This document shows, in pieces, positions 1 to 5,847 of a stretch of 5,847 bases of DNA; the first letter of the stretch is position 1, and every line of letters begins with the position of its first letter. The position numbers and the translations under genes are program-made. The DNA lies in NCBI GenBank assembly GCA_016209785.1, contig JACQVM010000126.1, forward strand, positions 1-5,847, read 5' to 3'. The DNA comes from Candidatus Melainabacteria bacterium. Its GTDB lineage: Bacteria > Cyanobacteriota > Vampirovibrionia > Obscuribacterales > Obscuribacteraceae. The notes under the pieces were generated by a model, which saw only the letters and a program-made list of their open reading frames with translations, made no database searches and was not told the DNA's origin.

Positions 1-222
1 AAAGAAGGACAGTGGCTGATTGTAACCGGCACCAGAGGAGACGACATCACCTGGCAATCCTTGCGCTTTGGAATTGAGGAAGGCACTGAGATACATGTCA
101 CAAAGAAGATTCCAGGAGGCCCTGTCATTATTGCCAAAAATGAGCTAGAGATTGCTATTGGTCGCACCATTGCTGCCTCCATTGATGTTGCTCCAAGGCA
201 GGTGGTTAACAATGACCGATAA
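1..222 (+). CDS. FeoA-domain protein, C-terminal part (5' end off window)
   Basis: Frame 1 is open from the first base to a TAA at 220-222, giving 73 residues with no start inside the window. The sequence fits the small SH3-like beta-barrel of FeoA: a GQW-LIV strand, the segment LRFGIEEGTEIHV (the family's usual 'L-x-LG-x-x-x-GT-x-V' turn), then IPGGPVII and LEIAIGRTIAASIDV, which match the usual 'GGPV' and 'EIAIGR-x-A' positions. FeoA is a cytoplasmic accessory of the FeoB ferrous iron transporter. The same fold also closes DtxR/MntR-type metal repressors, and the missing N-terminus prevents excluding that, although a free FeoA of about 75-85 residues is the simpler reading. No FeoB is visible; if present it lies to the left. 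The stop overlaps the start of the next gene by 11 bases, which suggests coupled translation. Confidence 0.8.
   Translation, partial: KEGQWLIVTGTRGDDITWQSLRFGIEEGTEIHVTKKIPGGPVIIAKNELEIAIGRTIAASIDVAPRQVVNNDR
200..205 (+). promoter_or_regulatory. Ribosome binding site of the small Cys-rich gene
   Basis: AGGTGG, one mismatch from AGGAGG, lies 6 bases before the ATG at 212 and within the end of the FeoA-domain gene. It decides the start of the next gene. The upstream in-frame ATG at 152 has no such site and would overlap the FeoA frame by about 70 bases. Confidence 0.6.
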
Positions 223-424
223 CAAGCTTGTTTGCCCAAAGTGTAAATGTCCTCTGACATTAGATTCTAAGTATCCAACAACCAGACCGTGTCCTCGCTG
301 CAATGCCTGGCTGGAGTTGGAGGCCTGTTGTTCAGGTAGTTGCCTTACGTGTACCCAATCTGGAGAATCTGAAAAGTCCGACAAAAGCAAAACCAAGATG
401 AAATTTTCGTGTAAGGCGTGGTAG
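212..424 (+). CDS. Small cysteine-rich zinc-ribbon-like protein (70 aa)
   Basis: This 70-residue protein has ten cysteines (8, 11, 13, 27, 30, 39, 40, 44, 47, 67). Two CPxC knuckles, CPKC at 8-11 and CPRC at 27-30, are 15 residues apart, the layout of a zinc ribbon or rubredoxin-like metal site. They are followed by a second cluster, ACCSGSCLTC (38-47), then a Lys/Ser-rich stretch (53-64) and a final Cys67. No signal peptide or membrane segment is visible, so it is probably cytoplasmic. The ATG at 212 was chosen because of the AGGTGG site before it and because translation from 152 adds only a hydrophobic stretch read out of frame from FeoA. The 11-base overlap with the FeoA-domain gene points to co-translation and a role linked to iron, such as an iron or zinc chaperone, sensor or Feo accessory. 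That role is inferred from position; I recognise no named family. It differs from the FeoC winged-helix protein and from the membrane-anchored FeoB-associated Cys-rich protein. Confidence 0.75.
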   Translation: MTDNKLVCPKCKCPLTLDSKYPTTRPCPRCNAWLELEACCSGSCLTCTQSGESEKSDKSKTKMKFSCKAW

Positions 425-493
425 AGAGATAATAGATGGGACCAGGACAACTAGTCTTGTCTGAAAACAAAACAGGTATTTAAGGGATAATTG
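425..493 (+). other. 69-base intergenic gap with a short inverted repeat
   Basis: This is the only real non-coding stretch in the window. GGACAA (445-450) and TTGTCT (457-462) can form a 6-pair stem including one G-T pair around a 6-base loop, whose first bases belong to the ACTAGT palindrome at 450-455. No T-run follows, so it is not an intrinsic terminator. It could be an operator or chance. TTGTCT (457-462) and TATTTA (477-482) look like promoter boxes but are only 14 bases apart, too close for a normal sigma-70 promoter. I therefore call no promoter, and it stays open whether the next gene is read through from the left. Confidence 0.3.
482..487 (+). promoter_or_regulatory. Ribosome binding site of the S1-domain gene
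   Basis: AAGGGA ends 6 bases before the ATG at 494, a normal distance. The in-frame TTG at 491 is only 3 bases away from it, so ATG 494 is the preferred start. Confidence 0.65.
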
Positions 494-1546
494 ATGAGCA
501 AACCACTAAATCCGTGGAAACTCACAGGGTACAAGGCAGGACAAAATGTTGCCTGCAAGGTGGTAGCTGTTGAGCCTGGAGGATATGCTGTCATCCTTCC
601 TAAGGATAATCTTCCCGGCTTTTTGCCCACCGAACAAAAATTGAAGCCAGGAGAAGAAGTCTTGGCTCAGTTTGTGTGTGTGCACAACAACCGAATCTTG
701 CTTTCTTCACGCTTTTCGACAACTGCCGAACGTCCTGTAGCACAGACTCAACAGCAACAAGTTGATTGGCACGCAGAGCTAACAAGTTCTGGAACGTATA
801 GCACCACTGGGATGCAGGAAGCCGACCGGGCTTTTAGTGTATGGGCTCAGACAGCTCCAAAGCAGTTTCAACTGAAGCGTGCTACTGACCTCATTCTTCC
901 GCCAATCAATGGGTCAACTCCTAACTCGTTTAAGATTGCTGACTATGATCTTGAATGGCTAATTACAGACCTCGAGGGCGGCATGCGTACAGGGTGTGTC
1001 AAAGCATCATCAGAAGAGCGTCTTTCTCGATCAGCCATGCTTCTCTATCGCGGACGCGCCGTAGGCTGCATTTACGGTTGTAAAACCATGAAAGATGCCT
1101 TGCCAACTGAACAGTCTCTGCAGATGATGCTGGCTGATCTGTCATTACCAGAGACCAAGGTTACAATTTATGATTTGCCTGAAGATGTAACCTTATCCCT
1201 ATCAGCACTTTTCTTAGGATATCCTGTGCAGCGCTCCGACGAGCTAGATGCACGCAGCTACATGGATTACTTGTGTAATTGGTTTGCTGACAAAGGACAA
1301 ACTGCCTGCCTGGCAATAACTTTCCCAGCCACTGGAGGTACTTGCTTAGGTTTTGTGCACAAAGGGCAATACGTTGGCAGTTTTTACGTTGAAGATCAAA
1401 AATATAGTTCAGACAAAACTTTTGTATACGAGCTACTGGCAACTGATCCGCAGGCAGCCGTAGAAGCAAGCATTTTGCCTCCCGAGTTGACATCGTCTGC
1501 GGTGCGCTTTGGCTTTAGCTTAAGCATGTCCAGGCCCCGGAGTTAA
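494..1546 (+). CDS. S1-like RNA-binding domain protein with C-terminal PATAN/DUF4388-like region
   Basis: This 350-residue protein has no name I recognise. Residues about 12-74 form an S1-like OB fold: KAGQNVACKVV, GGYAVIL, LPGFLPT, KPGEEVLAQFV and NRILLSSR follow the S1 order of 'G-x-x-V-x-x-x-V', a strand, 'GF-L/P', 'G-x-x-V' and 'LS-x-R'. A polar Gln/Thr-rich linker (75-125) follows. Residues about 145-216 read as a PATAN/DUF4388-like unit: helix YDLEWLITDLEGG, strand RTGCVKAS, then AMLLYRGRAVGCIYG, like the 'TG-x-L ... f-x-dG-x-iv-a-x-x-G' core of that family. Residues about 258-325 repeat the pattern weakly (QTACLAITFP, TCLGFVHKGQYVGSFYVED). There is no signal peptide or membrane helix, so it is probably cytoplasmic. 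The S1 part suggests RNA or ribosome binding; the PATAN part suggests a protein-protein or regulatory module. Both roles are inferred. The gene ends 1 base before the stop of the convergent RNase E/G gene. The S1 call is solid and the PATAN call moderate. Confidence 0.75.
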   Translation: MSKPLNPWKLTGYKAGQNVACKVVAVEPGGYAVILPKDNLPGFLPTEQKLKPGEEVLAQFVCVHNNRILLSSRFSTTAERPVAQTQQQQVDWHAELTSSGTYSTTGMQEADRAFSVWAQTAPKQFQLKRATDLILPPINGSTPNSFKIADYDLEWLITDLEGGMRTGCVKASSEERLSRSAMLLYRGRAVGCIYGCKTMKDALPTEQSLQMMLADLSLPETKVTIYDLPEDVTLSLSALFLGYPVQRSDELDARSYMDYLCNWFADKGQTACLAITFPATGGTCLGFVHKGQYVGSFYVEDQKYSSDKTFVYELLATDPQAAVEASILPPELTSSAVRFGFSLSMSRPRS

Positions 1547-1547
1547 T

Positions 1548-3632
1548 CTATTCCTCGTCGGTGTCGTCTGTTGTTGATACAGGCTCTTCTGAGTGGCTGC
1601 CCCCACCAAGTAGAAAGTTATTTGCAGAAACTAAATTGTCTTTCTCAGCGTCTGACAACTCGCTAGTAGTTGCTGACAGTGGAAGTTCTAGTTGCTGCAT
1701 ATTACCTTGAGACCACCATGGACCTTGAGATACCATCGGTTCGCCACGCGAGGTGTCAGGCTGCACAGCCTCTTGATAATTGAATCGCCTTTCCGTAAGC
1801 TCCCCGTTAACTCGAGCCTTGAGCTCACCCTGGCTACCAGCACTTTCAGCTAGCTCACTCACCAGGGACTCAACTGCACACCCATTATCGTGAGCAACCT
1901 GCTGAGACAAATCGTGCGCCTCCAATTCCATTGGTTGTGGCAAGACATCTTTAGTCTTTAATCTAAACACACCTGCAATTTGTTCTGGCTCAGCCTCATA
2001 GGGCGTGTAAGGTTCGGTTGACTCCCAACTGGACTCAACCACCTCTGGGGAAAGTTGTTCTGAATCCAAGCCTTCCAAGTCGTGCTTTACGCCTTGAGCA
2101 TATGCCTCATCAACTTCTATCTCTGACAAATCAGCGGTCAACGCACAGCCTGTTGACACAAAGTCAGAGTCATCAAGCCCACTTTTACCTGAGACCTCAT
2201 CCAACAAATCATCCGGCACCTGCTCCAGAATTTCTTCTGGCACTTCAGCAAAAGCTTCATCTTGTGAGCTAACTTCTACAAGCGTAGATTGAACTCGCCC
2301 CGAACTGACAGTAGCAGCACGCAATGGGGCTCCTTGTGAACGCACGCCCGAGCGTAGCTGCATGCGCCCTTTAGCTCCTATTTCTTCCTCCCTGGCTTTC
2401 ATATTAAGAACTCGTTTGTTCTCGTTGGTGCCCAACTCCAAGGTAGGCACTACCCCTAATCCACTACATGTTGGACAATGTCCTGTAAAGAGCTCACGCA
2501 GGCTCTGTCCCTGGCGTCGTCTGGTAAGCTCCACTAATCCTAAATCCGAGAGCTGACCTATTTGTGGCTTGGCACGGTCATCCTCCAGGCAGCGCTGAAA
2601 TGCTTCCAGCACCTGCTGCTGATCCTTACGGCTATCCATATCAATAAAGTCGACAATCACCATGCCACCAACATTCCTCAAGCGCAATTGCCGAGGAATT
2701 TCTTGAGCAGCCTCCAGATTAGTTCGACGTACGGTTTCAGCTTGTGTCCGGCTGCTGGTGAAACGTCCCGAGTTAACATCAATTACAGTTAAGGCCTCAG
2801 TCGGCTGAATGTTCAAATGTCCACCTGAAGGCAGATCTACCCGATCCGATAAAGCTGATTCAATTTCACGATCAATGTTCCTTGCCACCAGAAGCGGTTC
2901 GTTGCCTGTGTGGAGAACTACCTGCGTACCACGCATTGTCCAACCTGCTAAAAACTCCTGTGCGCGCCTTTGTCCATCAGTTGTATCAACAACTATCTCA
3001 GCAATATCCGTGGAGTATGCGTCCCGAATTACCCTATAAAGCAAATCTTGATCTCGATAGATAAGCTTCGGGCCTATTGACGCTTCTGCATCGGACACAA
3101 TCGTTTGCCAGTGATCCCAGAGCTGCTCAAAGTCCTCAAACAGCTCAGGCTCTCCTTGTGCTTTAGCCTCAGTACGAATAATTAGACCTACACCAGGAGG
3201 CTTTAAGAGATTGACAATTGACTTCAGTCGAGCTCTTTCCCTGGCCTCACTAATTCTTCTGGATATGGATACACCACGCTCTTCTGGCACCAACACAAGA
3301 AACCGTCCAGGCAGGCTTATGGCTGTTGAGACACGAGGGCCTTTATGTCCTGTAGGCTCCTTTGTAATTTGCACTAACAACTTTTGTTTTGGCACAAGTC
3401 TCTCTTTAAGCGGACCTTGTCCAGGAACGTCATTAGCATGCAAAAACCCCATTTTGTCTTTGCCTAAATTGACAAATGCTGCATCTATGCCAGGCAGGAT
3501 GTTCTCTACCGTTGCAGTGTAAATGTCACCAAGAAGAAGCTCTCCTCGGTTGACAAAAAACTCAACAACACGGTCATTCTCCAACAGCGCGGCTATATTG
3601 TCTTGCTCTGCTATTACAAGTGCTTTTCTCAT
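1548..3632 (-). CDS. rne: Ribonuclease E/G family endoribonuclease with long C-terminal tail
   Basis: This is a 694-residue single-strand-specific endoribonuclease that starts mRNA decay and processes rRNA and tRNA precursors. Residues about 36-120 hold the S1 domain (GDIYTATVENILPGIDAAFV, MGFLHANDV, then SISRRI). RT at 153-154 matches the 5'-monophosphate sensor pocket (Arg169/Thr170 in E. coli RNase E). The DNase I-like catalytic part has IDVNSGR with Asp285 and Asn287, and DFIDMD with Asp328. The 43-residue distance between Asp285 and Asp328 equals that between E. coli Asp303 and Asp346. The Zn-link motif CPTC is at 386-389, so the enzyme should form the usual metal-shared dimer. A basic stretch follows (about 405-446), then an acidic, probably disordered tail to the end (56 Asp/Glu against 11 Lys/Arg over 451-694, counted by hand). 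The tail lacks the terminal Arg-rich motif of photosynthetic cyanobacterial RNase E. ATG 3632 overlaps the upstream stop as ATGA. I use rne rather than rng because of the length and tail. Confidence 0.95.
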   Translation of the reverse strand: MRKALVIAEQDNIAALLENDRVVEFFVNRGELLLGDIYTATVENILPGIDAAFVNLGKDKMGFLHANDVPGQGPLKERLVPKQKLLVQITKEPTGHKGPRVSTAISLPGRFLVLVPEERGVSISRRISEARERARLKSIVNLLKPPGVGLIIRTEAKAQGEPELFEDFEQLWDHWQTIVSDAEASIGPKLIYRDQDLLYRVIRDAYSTDIAEIVVDTTDGQRRAQEFLAGWTMRGTQVVLHTGNEPLLVARNIDREIESALSDRVDLPSGGHLNIQPTEALTVIDVNSGRFTSSRTQAETVRRTNLEAAQEIPRQLRLRNVGGMVIVDFIDMDSRKDQQQVLEAFQRCLEDDRAKPQIGQLSDLGLVELTRRRQGQSLRELFTGHCPTCSGLGVVPTLELGTNENKRVLNMKAREEEIGAKGRMQLRSGVRSQGAPLRAATVSSGRVQSTLVEVSSQDEAFAEVPEEILEQVPDDLLDEVSGKSGLDDSDFVSTGCALTADLSEIEVDEAYAQGVKHDLEGLDSEQLSPEVVESSWESTEPYTPYEAEPEQIAGVFRLKTKDVLPQPMELEAHDLSQQVAHDNGCAVESLVSELAESAGSQGELKARVNGELTERRFNYQEAVQPDTSRGEPMVSQGPWWSQGNMQQLELPLSATTSELSDAEKDNLVSANNFLLGGGSHSEEPVSTTDDTDEE
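2016..2040 (-). repeat. Imperfect 25-base inverted repeat inside the RNase E/G tail
   Basis: On the plus strand GGTTGA-C-TCC (2016-2025) faces GGA-C-TCAACC (2031-2040) across a 5-base loop, giving 9 pairs with one central C-C mismatch. On the coding strand the mismatch becomes G-G. It encodes part of residues 531-539 of the tail (around ESSWEST), so a hairpin in the mRNA is possible but codon constraint or chance can also explain it. There is no T-run, so it is not a terminator. Confidence 0.3.
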
Positions 3633-5847
3633 AATGCTCCTTTTTCTGAAAAATCAAAAAGTGGAATACCGTCGGCGGTAGCTAGACTAAGTCTTGTTAC
3701 ACGCCAAATTATTTCTGGCTCGATGAGTCTCAGGAGATCCGCTGGTCGGACGTGCAAATTTGAGAGTGTAGCTAGCTCAAACTCCAACGTCAAAGGTTGC
3801 ACCTCCAGGACCTTAAGCGAAAAGACTCCGGGTTTAATATCTCTCGGCACCTGCCTAACAGCAGACTTGCAATCACTTGTCTGACAGTAAAGAGCTGGCG
3901 AGGACACCATAGTGGCAACCTTCTCAGCCATGTTAGCCTGAACTAAACCTCTATACTTGTTATAAAGATAATCAACCGAGCTTGGAGAAGGTGTGGCTTG
4001 ATAAAGTGCTCTGCCTACCACAGACGCAATAGCTGTTTTTCTTTGTGATGCTTGAACTGGTTTGGCACGCCTTACTTGCACTTCCGGTGGTAGACACCTA
4101 TTTAAACTGCTTACAAACTCATCAGCAGTGATAGCTTGAGACAATTCAATTTCAGCTATCTCCGCAACACTTTCTTCAAACAATGGTAACGGCACAGCCA
4201 GTGATAGTTTGGGACTTGGGTTAAAACCTTGGCTAAACAATACGCTTAGCTGGGCCCGGCGGGCAGCACGGATGAGCAAGTGCTGCAAATCCAGGTGCGA
4301 TATGAATCTCAACTCTCCTGTCTTGGTAAATTCAAACCGGATTTTTGTCAGCACCATATCCGGGTCTCGTGTGTCCACCCTTGGCACTGTCCGGCAATGT
4401 TCCAACTTGGCTTGGTTTTCGCCTTGTGGTAGCTCCTTAATGAATGGGTTTTTGGACATTGTCTGCTGCTTAGGATTGGCTAAGACATGCATGGTGGCTA
4501 ACTGGGTACAAATACCGCAACCATGACAAACACTTTGGGTGCAGGGCTCGGTTTCGTCACCGGACACTGCCATGCTCCATTGCCCTTCAAGCCAAGCCCC
4601 ACTAAGTCCAACATGGACAATTTCCCATGGAGGACTTACGCCAATATCGCGCTCAGTGCATGCTAGGAGCCTAAGCGATTGTCCTGCCGTCAACGCTGCC
4701 TCGTCCCACAGAGCAAAGTTAAACTTCTCTTCCCATGCATCAAACTTGCACCCTAACTGCCAGGCACGATATATGATTTCACCAACTGTACGATTGCCTC
4801 GTGAGATAACAGCCTCAAGAAGACTTACATGAGGACGAGTAAAGTTCAAATTGACCTTTCTCAAGCCTAATTCTTTCAGTTTGCTTTTAAGCACATTTTG
4901 ACGCCGGATTGTTTCTTCTGGACTGATTTGCCCAAACCATTGAAAGGGAGTAAATGGCTTAGGCACAAAATTTGAGATGGTACAGGTAAGTTCAAGCATT
5001 CGCCGGTGTCTTGCGGGATTTTCTTGCCGCATTGCAGCACAGCGCTCTGTGGCTTCTTGCAAAATCCCAATGATTCCTAAAAGATCGTCGTCTGTCTCTG
5101 TCGGTAAACCAAGGATAAAGTACAGCTTCACAGCAGCCCAACCAGACTGATATGCAGTCTCAATAGCTGCAATGATCTCGTTGTGGCGCAAGCCCTTATT
5201 GATGACACGTCTCAGGCGCTCCGTACCTGCCTCCGGTGCTAAAGTGATAGTGCTCTTGCGCACCACCTTAAGTTGGTGAGCAATATCACAGTTCATTCTG
5301 TCAGCTCGCTGACTAGGCAAAGACATCGACACACGCCGGCCGCCATGTTCCTCATTCAATGCTATGGTGGCTTCGTGGAGGCTTGTATAGTCACTGACAC
5401 ATAAACCCAACAGTGAATACTCCTCATAGCCACTCTGGCTGAGGACTTGCTTGGACAACCTTACAAGATCCTGGCTACTTCTTTCCCTGACTGGCAAAAA
5501 AGTATAGCCAGGCTGACAAAACCGACAACCACGATCACAGCCCCGTCTAACTTCCAGTACTTGGCGGTCATGGACAAGTGACAGATATGGAACAAGGGTT
5601 CCCTCCGGTTGATTGGCATCGGTTAGCGGCTCAGTTTGCCGCACAATGCGCTCAGGAATGTCTGGCTTAATAGGACTAGCTATACCTGTGTCAGAGACAC
5701 CCTTATAGAACCTAGGCACATACACGCCTGGAATCTGTCTGGCTATCTCATGGAGTAGCTCTTCACGAGGCACCAAGCCTCTAGCACACCTGCCCTTGTA
5801 ACACCGCACAGCTTCCATCACCGCGCTAACAGCTTTCTCACCATCAC
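3629..5847 (-). CDS. TIGR03960-type B12-binding radical SAM protein fused to DUF2344 (5' end off window)
   Basis: The frame is open to the right edge, so 738 residues are visible and the start lies outside. The first visible residues, DGEKAVSAV, fit the linker after the B12-binding domain, which must lie off the window. Counting from the GTG at 5821 as residue 1: CxxxCxxC at 95-102 (Cys95, Cys99, Cys102) binds the radical SAM 4Fe-4S cluster; LAPEAGTERLRRVINKG (194-210) and VKLYFILGLPTETDDD (231-246) are barrel motifs typical of this family. A second set, C-x4-C-x2-C-x2-C at 427-438, closes the radical SAM half and may hold another metal cluster. Residues about 490-730 are the DUF2344/TIGR03936 domain (IRFEFTKTGELRFISHLDLQ, then FSQGFNPSPKLSLAVPLPL). 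The two halves are separate genes in many Firmicutes and fused in cyanobacteria. The reaction is unknown; position before RNase E/G suggests RNA or ribosome modification, which is inference. Confidence 0.92.
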   Translation of the reverse strand, partial: DGEKAVSAVMEAVRCYKGRCARGLVPREELLHEIARQIPGVYVPRFYKGVSDTGIASPIKPDIPERIVRQTEPLTDANQPEGTLVPYLSLVHDRQVLEVRRGCDRGCRFCQPGYTFLPVRERSSQDLVRLSKQVLSQSGYEEYSLLGLCVSDYTSLHEATIALNEEHGGRRVSMSLPSQRADRMNCDIAHQLKVVRKSTITLAPEAGTERLRRVINKGLRHNEIIAAIETAYQSGWAAVKLYFILGLPTETDDDLLGIIGILQEATERCAAMRQENPARHRRMLELTCTISNFVPKPFTPFQWFGQISPEETIRRQNVLKSKLKELGLRKVNLNFTRPHVSLLEAVISRGNRTVGEIIYRAWQLGCKFDAWEEKFNFALWDEAALTAGQSLRLLACTERDIGVSPPWEIVHVGLSGAWLEGQWSMAVSGDETEPCTQSVCHGCGICTQLATMHVLANPKQQTMSKNPFIKELPQGENQAKLEHCRTVPRVDTRDPDMVLTKIRFEFTKTGELRFISHLDLQHLLIRAARRAQLSVLFSQGFNPSPKLSLAVPLPLFEESVAEIAEIELSQAITADEFVSSLNRCLPPEVQVRRAKPVQASQRKTAIASVVGRALYQATPSPSSVDYLYNKYRGLVQANMAEKVATMVSSPALYCQTSDCKSAVRQVPRDIKPGVFSLKVLEVQPLTLEFELATLSNLHVRPADLLRLIEPEIIWRVTRLSLATADGIPLFDFSEKGAL
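3637..3642 (-). promoter_or_regulatory. Ribosome binding site of the RNase E/G gene
   Basis: Read on the minus strand this is AAGGAG, 4 bases before the ATG at 3632-3630 and inside the last codons of the upstream radical SAM gene. A strong site together with the ATGA overlap indicates efficient coupled translation of the nuclease. There is no room for a separate promoter or a regulatory 5' leader of the E. coli rne kind directly before it. Confidence 0.75.

Noticed and set aside
152..211. Upstream in-frame ATG at 152 as the start of the small Cys-rich gene
   Set aside because: It lacks a ribosome binding site, adds a hydrophobic leader read out of frame from the FeoA sequence and gives an implausibly long overlap. 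The ATG at 212 has AGGTGG at the right distance.
457..482. Sigma-70 promoter (TTGTCT and TATTTA) before the S1-domain gene
   Set aside because: The spacer is only 14 bases and neither box is a strong match.
491..493. TTG at 491 as the start of the S1-domain gene
   Set aside because: It lies only 3 bases from the AAGGGA site; ATG at 494 is at a normal 6-base distance and is the stronger start codon.
1161..1493. Minus-strand open frame opposite the S1-domain gene, and similar long antisense frames over the right block
   Set aside because: Their translations show no recognisable domain, no good ribosome binding site and lie fully opposite well-supported genes.
1518..1525. GCTTAAGC palindrome near the convergent stops as a terminator
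   Set aside because: It is an 8-base palindrome with no loop and no T-run on either strand, inside coding sequence.
5816..5821. GTG (5821) or ATG (5818) as the true start of the radical SAM gene
   Set aside because: The same frame stays open to the window edge and reads DGEKAVSAV upstream, fitting the family's linker after the B12-binding domain. The protein would lack its B12 domain if it began here.
1548..5847. Firmicutes-type cluster with ribosomal protein L21/L27 genes after the nuclease
   Set aside because: The nuclease is followed directly by a convergent unrelated gene; no L21 or L27 coding sequence is present, and the radical SAM and DUF2344 parts are fused rather than separate.

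Overview
This window is a compact bacterial region with almost no non-coding sequence. It holds two blocks that face each other: three plus-strand genes on the left (1-1546) and two minus-strand genes on the right (1548-5847). Only 1 base separates the two facing stop codons. The leftmost and rightmost genes are cut by the window edges. There are no tRNA or rRNA genes, insertion sequences or CRISPR repeats. Base composition looks roughly balanced by eye.

Left block: the C-terminal end of a FeoA-domain (ferrous iron transport accessory) protein, then a 70-residue protein with ten cysteines whose start overlaps the FeoA stop. After a 69-base gap comes a 350-residue protein that begins with an S1-like RNA-binding fold and continues into a region I read as two degenerate DUF4388/PATAN-like units. 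The first two genes are almost certainly one translational unit. The third may be read through from them or have its own promoter.

Right block, read right to left: a large radical SAM protein of the TIGR03960 type (its N-terminal B12-binding part lies off the window) fused to a C-terminal DUF2344/TIGR03936 domain. It is followed, through a 4-base ATGA overlap, by an RNase E/G-family endoribonuclease with intact catalytic aspartates and Zn-link cysteines. The nuclease carries a long non-catalytic tail that is first basic and then strongly acidic. A radical SAM gene next to an RNase E/G gene is a recurrent bacterial neighbourhood. The DUF2344 function is not established as far as I know, but the tight coupling suggests work in RNA or ribosome metabolism.

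Organism: the fused TIGR03960-DUF2344 protein directly upstream of an RNase E with a long tail resembles the cyanobacterial arrangement. The PATAN-like protein and the FeoA gene with a small Cys-rich partner would fit a non-photosynthetic cyanobacterial relative (Vampirovibrionia/Melainabacteria, for example Obscuribacterales). This is a low-confidence inference from gene content; a Firmicutes-like or other Terrabacteria host is not excluded. The most novel-looking item is the S1 plus PATAN-like protein; the rest is mostly housekeeping with some unusual features.
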